Source: Sphaerisporangium corydalis | GTDB lineage: Bacteria; Actinomycetota; Actinomycetes; Streptosporangiales; Streptosporangiaceae | NCBI RefSeq assembly: GCF_025506355.1 | Contig: NZ_JANZYP010000008.1 | Span: forward strand, 62,001 to 126,000 | DNA length: 64,000 nt | Direction: 5' to 3' | Shown: positions 50,095 to 58,965 of the stretch, piece by piece | Layout of the letters: every line of letters starts with the position of its first letter | Position numbering within the stretch: the stretch's first letter is position 1 | Notes under the pieces: model-generated | Databases searched by the model: none | What the model saw: only the letters and a program-made list of their open reading frames with translations | Told to the model about the DNA's origin: nothing | Translations under genes and position numbers: made by a program

Positions 50095-50976
50095 TCAGGC
50101 GGTGGTGTGCAGGAGGCGCTGTTCGGCCTGGTTCCAGAAACGGGTGAGCGCGTGCGCCGTCGTCTCGGGGGCCTCGACCGCCGGGGAGTGCAGCGCGCCG
50201 GGCACCACCACGCAGTCGGCGTCCAGGCGGTGGGCCATCTCCGCCTGGATCGTCGGCGACCAGCCGTCGTCGTGCTCCCCGTACAGGACCAGGGTGGCCA
50301 CGTCGACCTCGTTCAGGTCGTCCAGCCGGTCGGCGGCGCCCAGCACCTGCTCGGCCATCGCGACAAGGGCGGTGGCGGAGTTGGCGAACAGCCGCTTGCG
50401 CAGGAAGGCCAGGATGTCGTCGGGGACCCCGGCGACGATGGCCTCGGGCTCCAGGCGGTGGGCCCAGAGGTGCGCCAGCCCGACCTCGGGCAGCTCGCGC
50501 AGCATGACGCGGCACGCCTTCTCCCGGGGGCCGGAGATCCCTGCGGGGCCCGAGCTCATCAGCGTGTACGACGCGAGCTTGGTCGCCCCGCCGATCACCG
50601 CCTCGCGGGTCACCAGGCCGCCGAAGGAGTGGCCGAGGAGGTGGACCGGCTCGCCCTCGCCGACGACGGCGGCCACGCTGTCGACGTCCTCGCCCAGGGC
50701 CTCACAGGTGTAGGCCGAGGGGTCGTCGGGGCCCTCGGTCTCGTACTGGCCGCGCATGTCGATCGCGACGACCCGGCGCCCCGCCTCGGCCAGCGTCTGG
50801 AAGATCGCGAGGAAGTCCTCCTTGCTGCCGGTGTACCCGGGGACCAGCAGCGCGGGCCAGCGCTCGGGAACGCCCCGGACGGGCAGCGCCTCCAGGGCCG
50901 CGAAGGTGCCCAGGGGCGTCTCGATCTGCTGCGCACGGACACCGGGAGGCAGGGTTAGGAAGCGCGGCGTGCTCAC
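50095..50976 (-). CDS. Alpha/beta hydrolase
   Basis: 293 residues. Catalytic Ser in LLGHSFGGLV (about 119-128), Asp likely in YGEHDDGWSP, and His in GALHSPAVEAPE near the end. LVPGYTGSKEDFLAIFQTLA holds the oxyanion turn and AIDMRGQYETEG the second strand. No signal peptide. Substrate unknown. Convergent with the RecB-type nuclease. Confidence 0.9.
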   Translation of the reverse strand: MSTPRFLTLPPGVRAQQIETPLGTFAALEALPVRGVPERWPALLVPGYTGSKEDFLAIFQTLAEAGRRVVAIDMRGQYETEGPDDPSAYTCEALGEDVDSVAAVVGEGEPVHLLGHSFGGLVTREAVIGGATKLASYTLMSSGPAGISGPREKACRVMLRELPEVGLAHLWAHRLEPEAIVAGVPDDILAFLRKRLFANSATALVAMAEQVLGAADRLDDLNEVDVATLVLYGEHDDGWSPTIQAEMAHRLDADCVVVPGALHSPAVEAPETTAHALTRFWNQAEQRLLHTTA

Positions 50977-51184
50977 GCGGCACCACGATACTGAGGATTC
51001 ATCCCGGCAACACCGTCAAACGCTCTACGCAGGTCGCGTGATGGACTTTCAAATCTCTCACCTGATCGGATGGCGCTTCACCGCCGCCGGAGCGCGTTCG
51101 AAACGGCGGGCCGCCCGCGAGGGCTTCCCGCCGTTCACACCGCTCAGGCCGCTCGGACCCGCGGTCGTTCATGCTTCGGCCCGT

Positions 51185-53158
51185 TCAGCTCCTCCGGGGG
51201 CGCGGGTAGGTCGGCCGGCGGCGCTGCTTCAGCTCGGAGGCCGCGGAGGGTGCCACGTCGTCATCGTCCTCGATCACCAGACCGGGTGACTGGAAGATGA
51301 TGGAGAAGGGAGTGGGCGGGATGATCCGCTCCGGCTCCTTGCGGGCGACGGGCGCCTCGGACACGACGGGTGCGAACCGCTCCGTCGTTTCGAACTGCTC
51401 GGTTTCGATGAACGCCTCCTGGATGGGCGGCTCGGTCGAGCCGTCGTCGGTCGCCGTGGGCGTGACCTCGGCGAGAGCCTCGGTCAGCGCCGTCCTGTTC
51501 GCGCCCCGGCGGGAACGGCGGGGGGCCGGCACCTCGGCGAGGGCGGGCTCCGGCGTCTCCGCCGCGACGGTCACGGACGGTTCGGGCGTGCGGATCGGCT
51601 CGGGCGCGAGGATGTCGCCCTCCACGATGTCGGCGGCGGAGATCAGCGCGGGCTGCTCCACGGTGGTGCCGCCGTCCACGGTCACCTCCGGCTCCTGCCC
51701 GCCGCGGGTGCGGCGGCGCTGCCGGTTGCGTGCCGGGCGTTCGCGCCGCTCAGGGCGCTCGGCGCGTTCGGTGCGCTCCGGACGCTCGTCGCGGCGGGAG
51801 CGGTGCCGGCCGGTCTCGCCGATGTCCTCGATCTGCTCGGCGTCCAGCCCCGCCCGCGACCGCTGGGCGCGCGGGAGCACGCCCTTGGTCCCTGCGGGGA
51901 TGCCGAGGTCGGTGTAGACGTGCGGCGAGGTCGAGTACGTCTCTGCGGGCTCGGCGAAGTCCAGGCCGAGGGCGTTGTTGATGACCTTCCAGCGGGTGAG
52001 CTCCTCCCACTCGACGAAGGTCACCGCGACGCCCGTGCGCCCGGCCCGGCCGGTGCGGCCGATGCGGTGGACGTAGGTCTTCTCGTCCTGCGGGCAGTCG
52101 TAGTTGACGACGTGGGTGACGTCGTCGATGTCGATGCCGCGCGCGGCCACGTCGGTGGCCACCAGGACGTCGATCTTGCCGCTGCGGAACGCGCGGAGGG
52201 CCTGCTCGCGCTGGCCCTGCCCGAGGTCGCCGTGCACGGCCGCGGCCGCGAAGCCGCGCTCCTTGAGCTGCTCGGACACCATGTCGCAGGCGCGCTTGGT
52301 CTCGCAGAACACCATCGTGAGCCCGTGGCCCTCGCTCTGCAGCATGCGACCGACGATCTCGATCTTGTCCATGCGGTGCGTGCGCCAGACGAACTGGGTC
52401 GTCTTCGACAGGTCCTGGTCGCCGGCGTCGGCGTTCTCGGCGCGGACGTGCGTCGGCCGGGACAGGTAGCGGCGCGACAGGGTGACGATCTCGCCCGGCA
52501 TCGTGGCCGAGAAGAGCATGGTCTGCCGCTCGGCCGGGATCAGCTTCATGATCCGCTCGATGTCGGGCAGGAAGCCCAGGTCGAGCATGCGGTCGGCCTC
52601 GTCCAGGACCAGCATCGAGACCTGGGTCAGGTCGAGGTGCTTCTGGTTCACCAGGTCGAGGAGGCGGCCGGGCGTGCCGACGATGACGTCCACACCCTGC
52701 TTGAGCGCCTCGATCTGCGGCTCGTACGCGCGCCCGCCGTAGACGGTGAGGATGCGCGACCCGAGCTTGCCCCCGGCGACGACGAGATCCTCGGTCACCT
52801 GGAGCGCCAGCTCGCGCGTCGGGACGACGACGAGGCCGCGGGGCTTCTTGCGGTTCTTGCGGGGCTTGCCGACGCGCTGCAGCATCGCCACGCCGAAGGC
52901 GTAGGTCTTGCCGGTGCCGGTGCGCGCCTGGCCGATGACGTCCTGTCCGCTGATCGCGAGGGGAAGGGCCATCTCTTGAATGGGAAAGGGTGAGGTGATG
53001 CCCTCTGTCTCGAGGGCATCAGCGATCTCGGGTATGACTCCAAGGTCTCGGAACGTGGTCAGCTCGGCCTGCCTAAGTCTCCTGCGAAGGCGGGCTTCCG
53101 GGACCGCTGGCGCCGAAGGGATCTCGTGCCGGGTCCGCGCGGAAAAGCCAACCCTCAT
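51185..53158 (-). CDS. DEAD-box RNA helicase
   Basis: 657 residues. Q motif SPFPIQEMALPL, Walker A ARTGTGKTY (about 78-86), PTRELALQ, TPGRLLDL, VLDEADRML, SATMP, then domain 2 (DVLVATDVAARGIDIDDV, HRIGRTGRAG). After about residue 440 the protein is Arg/Glu-rich (ERPERTERAERPERR) and then disordered. ATP-dependent remodelling of RNA in ribosome assembly or decay; related proteins of this order act in the cold response. Divergent from the ferritin-like gene. Confidence 0.93.
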   Translation of the reverse strand: MRVGFSARTRHEIPSAPAVPEARLRRRLRQAELTTFRDLGVIPEIADALETEGITSPFPIQEMALPLAISGQDVIGQARTGTGKTYAFGVAMLQRVGKPRKNRKKPRGLVVVPTRELALQVTEDLVVAGGKLGSRILTVYGGRAYEPQIEALKQGVDVIVGTPGRLLDLVNQKHLDLTQVSMLVLDEADRMLDLGFLPDIERIMKLIPAERQTMLFSATMPGEIVTLSRRYLSRPTHVRAENADAGDQDLSKTTQFVWRTHRMDKIEIVGRMLQSEGHGLTMVFCETKRACDMVSEQLKERGFAAAAVHGDLGQGQREQALRAFRSGKIDVLVATDVAARGIDIDDVTHVVNYDCPQDEKTYVHRIGRTGRAGRTGVAVTFVEWEELTRWKVINNALGLDFAEPAETYSTSPHVYTDLGIPAGTKGVLPRAQRSRAGLDAEQIEDIGETGRHRSRRDERPERTERAERPERRERPARNRQRRRTRGGQEPEVTVDGGTTVEQPALISAADIVEGDILAPEPIRTPEPSVTVAAETPEPALAEVPAPRRSRRGANRTALTEALAEVTPTATDDGSTEPPIQEAFIETEQFETTERFAPVVSEAPVARKEPERIIPPTPFSIIFQSPGLVIEDDDDVAPSAASELKQRRRPTYPRPRRS

Positions 53159-53357
53159 CTCGTCTCGGCGACCGCCGCGGCATAGCTCGCGTGGGGGCTA
53201 TCAGGTGATGATCTCCCTGAATACATGACTGCGGCCGCACTCTTACAGGGCAGTGTACTCGATACCACAAGAGCGAGCCGATTTCTTCGTGTTCCGTATG
53301 GTGAATCACCGTGTCGGGCTGGTCCTGGGCGTGTCCCGGGGCTCGTAGTCTGCACCC

Positions 53358-54071
53358 ATGAGTGATTCCCCTGCCGGTGTCGTCGACCTGCTCGGCGTGC
53401 TGGCCTACGCCGAGCTGACCGCGTTCCTCAGACTCGCCGATGACGCGGCCACTCTCGCGCCCACACTGACCGACCGGGCGGCCCTGAGCGGGGTCGCCGC
53501 GGCCGAGTACGCCCACTTCCGCCTCCTGCGCGACCGGCTGTCCTGGCTCGGCGTGGACCCCGAGCAGGCCATGGAGCCGTTCGTGGCCTCGCTGGACGAC
53601 TGGCACGCGCAGACGCGGCCGGGGAACTGGCTGGAGGCCCTGGTCAAGGCCTACGTCGGCACGGGCATCGCGGGCGACTTCTACCGCGAGGCGGCGCGCC
53701 GTGTGGACCCCGACACCCGCAAGCTCGTCAACGAGGTGCTGGCCGAGGAGGTCAGGTCGGAGTTCGTGGTGGAGCGGGTGCGCGCGGCGCTGGCCGAGAA
53801 CCCGAGGCTCACCGGCAAGCTCGCGCTGTGGGCGCGGCGCATGGTGGGCGAGGCGCTGAGCCAGGGCCACCGGCTCGCCGCCGCCCGCCCCGACCTGGCG
53901 CTCCTGCTGGTTTCCACCGCGCCGGCCGCCGACGCCGCGTTCGCCGACGAGGAGGACCAGGACGGCCGGGACGCGGCCGCGGACCTCGTCGAGATCGGCC
54001 GGCTGTTCGCCCGCCTAACCGAGCAGCACGGCAGGCGCATGGCGGCACTCGGGCTGGTGCCGGGGCCCTGA
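53358..54071 (+). CDS. Ferritin-like fold protein (MiaE-like group)
   Basis: 237 residues, all-helical. LLGVLAYAELTAFLRLADDA, then GVAAAEYAHFRLLRDRL (E-x2-H type) and a second VNEVLAEEVRSEFVVERVR place Glu and His as a possible di-iron site. The family is annotated as tRNA-hydroxylase-like or ferritin-like in actinobacteria and lies next to the DEAD-box gene. Reaction unproven. Confidence 0.8.
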   Translation: MSDSPAGVVDLLGVLAYAELTAFLRLADDAATLAPTLTDRAALSGVAAAEYAHFRLLRDRLSWLGVDPEQAMEPFVASLDDWHAQTRPGNWLEALVKAYVGTGIAGDFYREAARRVDPDTRKLVNEVLAEEVRSEFVVERVRAALAENPRLTGKLALWARRMVGEALSQGHRLAAARPDLALLLVSTAPAADAAFADEEDQDGRDAAADLVEIGRLFARLTEQHGRRMAALGLVPGP

Positions 54072-54471
54072 CGCGGGCTGGGTCCGGTGCCGGGGCCCTG
54101 ATGCGGGCGGGGTTTCGCCGAACCCGTGCGGGGATCGACGGGCGAGAATCGCCGAGCGGTTGTAGCGTTCGAGACATGAGGGCCTCGCGCCGCTACGGCA
54201 GTTCCTTGAGATGTGGACCCAATCGCTGGACCTCCCGGCCCGTGTTACGAAGGGGGGGCGCGGACTGCCCGGTCATCAGCCACAGGCGTGATGACGTCCG
54301 GCGGTTCCATCGCCCCTGTGGATGCTCGCTCGCCTCACGCGACGCCTGCGAAGGCGTCTGAGGCCGCCTGCAGGGCTCCGAGCCCTGACCACCCGGAGAT
54401 CAGGGGCCTGAACGCGGGCCTCGCCTCACGGCCGGGCGCTTTGGGGAGCGGGGCCCCCCAAAGCGCCGGGC
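54072..54471. other. Intergenic region between the ferritin-like and DUF3107 genes
   Basis: 400 bases. A 61-codon plus-strand frame from ATG 54177 lacks a ribosome site and looks like random GC-rich sequence, so I do not call it. The strong terminator at 54435-54467 is the only clear element. Confidence 0.6.
54435..54467. terminator. Perfect 12-bp-stem terminator between convergent genes
   Basis: GGCGCTTTGGGG (54435-54446) pairs with CCCCAAAGCGCC (54456-54467), 9-base loop, directly after the DUF3107 stop on the minus strand. Can serve both convergent genes. Confidence 0.8.
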
Positions 54472-54702
54472 TCAGAGAGTGCCGCCGAAACCGACCGGAC
54501 GCGACTGGTCCTCGCCGATCTCGATGAACCCGAGCGCGGCGACGGGCACGATGACGCGCCGCCCCTTGACGTCGGTTATGGAGAAGACGCCGCGATCCGC
54601 CGCGAGCGAGTTGCGCAGCTCCTGCTCCACCTCGTCGGTGGACAGGTCGGTCTCGACGATGATCTCTCGGTGCACGGAGCGTACGGCGATCTTTACTTCC
54701 AT
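54472..54702 (-). CDS. DUF3107 protein
   Basis: 76 residues from ATG 54702 (GGGAG upstream). MEVKIAVRSVHREIIVETDL, STDEVEQEL and a Gly-rich end (RPVGFGG) are the hallmarks of DUF3107. Function unknown; ATP-binding protein in older annotation. Conserved neighbour of the ferritin-like, DEAD-box and TetR genes in Streptomyces and relatives. Confidence 0.93.
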   Translation of the reverse strand: MEVKIAVRSVHREIIVETDLSTDEVEQELRNSLAADRGVFSITDVKGRRVIVPVAALGFIEIGEDQSRPVGFGGTL

Positions 54703-54814
54703 CGGGCTCCCTTTCGACGTCGGCGAGATGTGTTCGCCTCCCATCGTGGCCCCTCGGGGGCCCGATCAGCCGTTTGATCGCGTCAAGCGAACAGCGGCGA
54801 CGCCGGGGGACGGG

Positions 54815-55435
54815 CTAGGTGGTGCGCGGGAAGCCGCCGATGCCCCGCCAGGCGAGCCGCGCCATGAGCTGGGTCGCGACGTCCTTGGGAATGGTGCCGT
54901 GGCTGGCGAGCCAGTAGCGGGCGCTGACCTCGGCCATGCCGACCAGGCCGACGCCGAGGAGGTGCGCCTCGTCGCTGGAGCAGCCGGTGTCCTCCTGGAT
55001 CACCATGCTGATCATCTCGGCGCTCTCGCGCAGCGAGCGCTCCATGCGCTGGCGCACGGGGGCCACGTTGCGCAGGTCGGACTCGAAGACCAGGCGGAAC
55101 GCCTCGCCCTGGCTGGAGACGAAGTCGAAGAAGGCGCCGATGGCGGCCTGGACGCGCTGCTTGTTGTCGGTCGTGGAGGCCAGGGCGTCGCGGCACCGGT
55201 TGGCCATGTCGTCGACGTGCAGGTCGAGCAGGGCCAGGTAGAGCTCCAGCTTGCCCGGGAAGTGCTGGTAGAGCACCGGCTTGCTCACTCCGGCCCGCTC
55301 GGCGATCTCGTCCATGGCGGCCGCGTGGTAGCCGTTCTCCACGAAGACCTCCTGCGCCGCGTTCAGCAACTGTCGGCGACGGGCCAGCCGGGGCAGCCGG
55401 GTGCCCCGGGGCTTGGCATCCGGGGTAGCGGTCAC
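54815..55435 (-). CDS. TetR-family regulator
   Basis: 206 residues from GTG 55435 (AAGGAGAG upstream). HTH: RRQLLNAAQEVFVENGYHAA, AMDEIAERAGVSKPVLYQHF (about 38-57). The C-terminal helices (FFDFVSSQGEAFRLVFESDL) resemble fatty-acid or envelope-related TetR groups. Close to the DUF3107 gene on the same strand, as in Streptomyces. No operator seen. Confidence 0.9.
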   Translation of the reverse strand: MTATPDAKPRGTRLPRLARRRQLLNAAQEVFVENGYHAAAMDEIAERAGVSKPVLYQHFPGKLELYLALLDLHVDDMANRCRDALASTTDNKQRVQAAIGAFFDFVSSQGEAFRLVFESDLRNVAPVRQRMERSLRESAEMISMVIQEDTGCSSDEAHLLGVGLVGMAEVSARYWLASHGTIPKDVATQLMARLAWRGIGGFPRTT

Positions 55436-55595
55436 GGAAACTCTCCTTGGTGACGGTTCGCGCGGGGCGCGGTCGGTGACCGTGCCGCTGGTCTCGCTTG
55501 TCGAGTCGGGGCGGATCCGTGGCCGGCGGGCGTCCGCCTGCCCTCGCTCCCGTGGATCCGGTTCGGCGTTCACATCCTACGCGCGGGTAACCAGG

Positions 55596-55826
55596 TCAGC
55601 GATAGTCGTCGTCGCCGAGGTCCACCGTGCGTCCCTGGTCGGCGGCGTCTGCGGGGTCCACGTCGTAGGGGATCTCCTTGGGCCATTCACGGCGGTCCTC
55701 GCGGACGGTGAGGTGCTGCTCGATGGCGTCGGCCTCGGGGACCTCGGTCTCCAGGGTGTCCGCGGCGTCCAGGGGTTCGAGCGCGTCCAGCGTGGTCTCG
55801 TCGCCGCCCACGTCCATCTCCGACAT
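55596..55826 (-). CDS. Small acidic conserved protein
   Basis: 76 residues from ATG 55826, with GGAGGG about 12 bases upstream. Very acidic, with motif TLETEVPEADAIEQHLTVRE and end YDVDPADAADQGRTVDLGDD. I recall similar short proteins in related genera but no function. Same strand as ligD, starting 60 bases after its stop. Confidence 0.75.
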   Translation of the reverse strand: MSEMDVGGDETTLDALEPLDAADTLETEVPEADAIEQHLTVREDRREWPKEIPYDVDPADAADQGRTVDLGDDDYR

Positions 55827-55886
55827 GTTCCCGTCCCTCCGCCGCGGTGTGCTCTGGCCCACCGCTCCTACCCCGACGCGTCCAGC

Positions 55887-56804
55887 CTAAGGCCCCTCGC
55901 CGGTCGCGCTCCGTTCCGGCGGCACCATGAGATCGCCGAATCGCCCGATCCGCTCGAGCACGTCCCCTGCCGTGAAGACCAGGTCCTCGGGCCGCTCGCA
56001 GCCCTCCAGCTCCTCCCAGGTGATCGGGGCGGACACGGTCGGCATCGGGTTGGCGCGCAGCGAGTAGGGCGCGACGGTGGTCTTGGCGGGGTTGTTCTGG
56101 CTCCAGTCGATGAGGACCTTGCCCGGCCGCAGCTTCCTGGCCATCTGGCTGACGATCTCCTCGGGCCGTTCCCGCGCCAGCCGCTGGGCCAGGGCCTTGG
56201 CGTAGTCGGAGGGCACCTCTTCCCGGTGGGCCCACGGGACGTAGACCTGCATCCCCTTGTTGCCGCTGGTCTTCGGGAGGCCGTCCAGGCCGTCCTCGCG
56301 CAGGACCTCGCGCAGCCGGAGCGCCACCCGGCGGCACTCCATGATCGTCGCGGGCGCGCCGGGGTCCAGGTCGAACACCATGAGGTCGGGATTCTGCGCC
56401 CGGCCGTCCTCGTCGACGCGCCACATGGGCGCGTGGAACTCCAGCGCGGCCAGGTTCGCCAGGTACACCAGCGTGGGGAGGTCGTCGACGACGGCGAAGT
56501 CGATGGTCTCGCGGTCCTTGGTGCTCCCGGGCACGGGCAGGCGGGCCGTGCGCACCCATTCGGGGGTGTGCGCCGGGCGGTTCTTCTCGAAGAAGGACGG
56601 CCCCTCCACGCCGCTGGGAAAACGTTTCACGGTCATCGGCCGGCCCCGCAGGTGCCGCAGCATGATCTCCGAGACGCGGCTGTAGTAGTCGATCACCTCG
56701 GCCTTGGTGAAGCCGGCCTGCGGATACAGCACCTTGGTCAGGTTGGTCAGCGTCAGTTCCCGGTCGCCGACCCTGACCCGCACCTTCTCCGCCACGCGCA
56801 CCAC
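55887..56804 (-). CDS. ligD: LigD-type NHEJ polymerase domain protein
   Basis: 305 residues: the stand-alone AEP-type polymerase/primase of bacterial end joining. Motifs: LTNLTKVLYPQAGFTKAEV, VKRFPSGVEGPSFFEKN, PDLMVFDLDPG (catalytic Asp pair, about 140-150), KTSGNKGMQVYVPW and VLIDWSQNNPAKTT. The ligase and phosphoesterase domains of full LigD are not in this frame, so a separate ligase must exist. Divergent from ku with 170 bases between, so both are likely co-regulated. Confidence 0.92.
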   Translation of the reverse strand: MVRVAEKVRVRVGDRELTLTNLTKVLYPQAGFTKAEVIDYYSRVSEIMLRHLRGRPMTVKRFPSGVEGPSFFEKNRPAHTPEWVRTARLPVPGSTKDRETIDFAVVDDLPTLVYLANLAALEFHAPMWRVDEDGRAQNPDLMVFDLDPGAPATIMECRRVALRLREVLREDGLDGLPKTSGNKGMQVYVPWAHREEVPSDYAKALAQRLARERPEEIVSQMARKLRPGKVLIDWSQNNPAKTTVAPYSLRANPMPTVSAPITWEELEGCERPEDLVFTAGDVLERIGRFGDLMVPPERSATGEGP

Positions 56805-56974
56805 TTCCTCTGGAGGTTTCTCTTCACGTGCTCAGGTGGGGCGCCGATCCCACGATGCGATGACTGGACCGGATACGGCATTCCACACTGGGTATCTGCC
56901 CATTTAGATATTGCTTTGCGCTCTTGCCGCCAGCGAACATCAGTTCGACAGCGGGGCCGAGGTGAGGAGAAGCC

Positions 56975-57895
56975 ATGCGTAGCATCTGGAAGGGTGCCAT
57001 CTCTTTCGGGCTCGTCACGATCCCCGTGAAGCTCTACTCGGCCACCGAGCAGAAGGACGTGACGTTCCACCAGGTGCACCGGGAGGACGCCGGCCGCATC
57101 AAGTACAAGCGGGTGTGCAGCGTCGACGGCGCGGAGGTGCCGTACGCCGAGATCGCCAAGGGGTACGAGCTCCCGGGCGGCGAGGTGGTCGTGCTGACCG
57201 ACGAGGACTTCGCCGACCTGCCGCTGAGCACCTCGCGGCGCATCGACGTGCTCCAGTTCACCCCCTCCGACCAGCTCGACCCGATCCTGTTCAACAAGTC
57301 CTACTACCTGGAGCCCGAGGCCGCGGGGGTCAAGCCGTACATCCTGCTGCGCGACGCGCTGGAGCGCACGGGGCAGGTGGCGATCGTGAAGGTCGCGCTG
57401 CGGCAGCGGGAGTCGCTCGCCACCCTGCGGATCCGCGAGGGCGTGTTCGTGCTGGAGACCATGCTCTGGCCGGACGAGGTCCGCGAGCCCGGCTTCGCGT
57501 TCATGGACGAGGAGGTCGAGGTCCGGCCGCAGGAGCTCCAGATGGCCGAGTCGCTCATCGAGACCATGGCGGGGGAGTTCGACCCCTCGGAGTACCACGA
57601 CGCCTACCGCGAGGCGCTCCAGCAGGTCATCGAGGCGAAGGTGGCGGGCAAGGAGCTCGTGCGGCCCGAGGAGACCGAGCAGGCCGGGCCCGCGGTGGAC
57701 CTGATGGCGGCGCTCAGGGCCAGTGTCGACGCGGCCAAGAAGGAACGTGAGGGAACGGGCGCCAAGCCGTCGGCGGCCGCGGCGAAGAAGAAGACCGCGG
57801 GGAAGGCCGCCAAGGCCGATGAGGCCACCGAGAAGAAGGATGAGAAGGACGGAAAGCAGGCCGCGCCCAAGCGCCGCACCCGGAAGTCGGCGTGA
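56975..57895 (+). CDS. ku: Ku, NHEJ end-binding protein
   Basis: 306 residues. MRSIWKGAISFGLVTIPVKL at the start and HQVHREDAGRIKYKRVCSVD are the Ku core. It binds DNA ends as a homodimer and recruits LigD. The C-terminus (from about 250) is a Lys/Ala-rich tail (AAKKKTAGKAAKADE) like the basic tail of actinobacterial Ku that aids DNA contact. GAGGAG upstream. A 12-bp-stem terminator lies 144 bases after the stop. Confidence 0.95.
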   Translation: MRSIWKGAISFGLVTIPVKLYSATEQKDVTFHQVHREDAGRIKYKRVCSVDGAEVPYAEIAKGYELPGGEVVVLTDEDFADLPLSTSRRIDVLQFTPSDQLDPILFNKSYYLEPEAAGVKPYILLRDALERTGQVAIVKVALRQRESLATLRIREGVFVLETMLWPDEVREPGFAFMDEEVEVRPQELQMAESLIETMAGEFDPSEYHDAYREALQQVIEAKVAGKELVRPEETEQAGPAVDLMAALRASVDAAKKEREGTGAKPSAAAAKKKTAGKAAKADEATEKKDEKDGKQAAPKRRTRKSA

Positions 57896-58038
57896 CCGGG
57901 AACGCGTAAAAGCGGGGCCGGTCCAAGAAATGGCAATGGGTGTTCATCGGACCGGCTCCCCGAAGAGGCTCACGAAAGCGAATTCCCCGGCCGGAATCGG
58001 TGTCGCGGCGCGGGGATATCCCGGTTACGGGTGGCGGA

Positions 58039-58070
58039 AGGCCCCGGAGCGGGATTCTGCTCCGGGGCCT
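58039..58070. terminator. Terminator after ku
   Basis: AGGCCCCGGAGC (58039-58050) pairs with GCTCCGGGGCCT (58059-58070), 8-base loop. Between two convergent genes, ku and the Gly/His-rich protein gene. Confidence 0.8.
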
Positions 58071-58141
58071 CCCGTGTCTCACTGTCGGGTGGCCGTCACC
58101 GGGCCGATCGTGGTCCGGTCAGGCCGCGTTGATTCGTTGGA

Positions 58142-58642
58142 TCACCTGTCGTGGTGGTGGTGGTGACCGTGGTGGCGCGGGAGCCAGCGCTTGTCGTCGC
58201 GGAAGTAGTCCCTGCCGCCGCCGCCGTGGTCGTTGTGACCGATGATGGCCCGGAAGAAGCGGGCTTCCACGATCTTGAAGTAGCAGTTGCGGTGGTGGCC
58301 GCCGTGGCGGTTGAAGTGACGGTGGCGGCGGTAGTTGCGGCCGCCCCAGCCCCCGTCGTCGTCGCCGTCGCCGTAGCCGTGCTCGCCGCCGTATCCTCCG
58401 TGGTGGCCGCCGTAGCCGCCGCCGTCGTGGTGGCAGTGGCCGCCACCTCCGTAGCCGCCACCCCCACCGTAGCCGCCGCCTCCACCGAAGCCGCCGCCGA
58501 AGTCATCTCCGAAACCCCCGAAGGAGCTGACTGCTGCGGAAGCGTTGGCGCTTGTGGCCGTGGTGGCGCCGAGACCGGCGAGACCACCAGTGAGTGCCGC
58601 GGTAACGGTCAGCATTGCGGCGTATTTCTTGACGTCGGGCAT
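58142..58642 (-). CDS. Secreted Gly/His-rich protein
   Basis: 166 residues with a Sec signal peptide (AAMLTVTAALTGGLAGLGAT, cleavage near SANASA). The mature part is Gly- and His-rich: FGGGFGGGGGYGGGGGYGGG, then HCHHDGGG, GGHHGGYGGEHGYG and an end HHGHHHHHDR. RBS AAGGGGG. His clusters and the two Cys suggest metal binding outside the cell; Gly/Tyr repeats resemble structural surface proteins. No family recognised. An imperfect 11-bp hairpin lies 40-67 bases before the start. Confidence 0.8.
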   Translation of the reverse strand: MPDVKKYAAMLTVTAALTGGLAGLGATTATSANASAAVSSFGGFGDDFGGGFGGGGGYGGGGGYGGGGHCHHDGGGYGGHHGGYGGEHGYGDGDDDGGWGGRNYRRHRHFNRHGGHHRNCYFKIVEARFFRAIIGHNDHGGGGRDYFRDDKRWLPRHHGHHHHHDR

Positions 58643-58965
58643 TGCGTTTTCCCCCTTGACGCATCGGGTTGCCCAGCGGATGCATTTTCCTCATTTTCGA
58701 GGAGAATGCCCGGGTGACTCGTTCATGAGTCTTCCCACTTGTGTTGTTTTCCTAGTGACGCATATGACAAACGGGGATCACTGCCTTTTGGCAGCTACTT
58801 AACCTCCCCTTATGTCTTTCAGTTCGATATTTCCCGATTTGCCCGATATTTCCCCCGATCTCTGGCTCCGCGGTCCCAGGGGGTCCCCCTGCCGCGGCGC
58901 CTACGGGGAAGCGAGCTGTACGGTGCCGGGTTATCGTCGGAACGGACGGTTAACAGGAGGCGAAG
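58643..58965. other. Divergent intergenic region with strong hairpins
   Basis: 323 bases without a gene. Holds the inverted repeat at 58682-58709 and a GC-rich palindrome at 58868-58897 (CCGCGG arms around CAGGGGG/CCCCCTG). The region around 58740-58850 is AT-richer. Confidence 0.6.
58682..58709. promoter_or_regulatory. Inverted repeat in the leader of the Gly/His-rich gene
   Basis: GCATTTTCCTC (58682-58692) and GAGGAGAATGC (58699-58709) pair at 10 of 11 positions. Possible operator or 5' UTR hairpin. Confidence 0.45.

Noticed and set aside
54177-54362. 61-codon frame before the DUF3107 gene
   Set aside because: No Shine-Dalgarno site and random-looking Arg/Cys-rich product in a terminator region.
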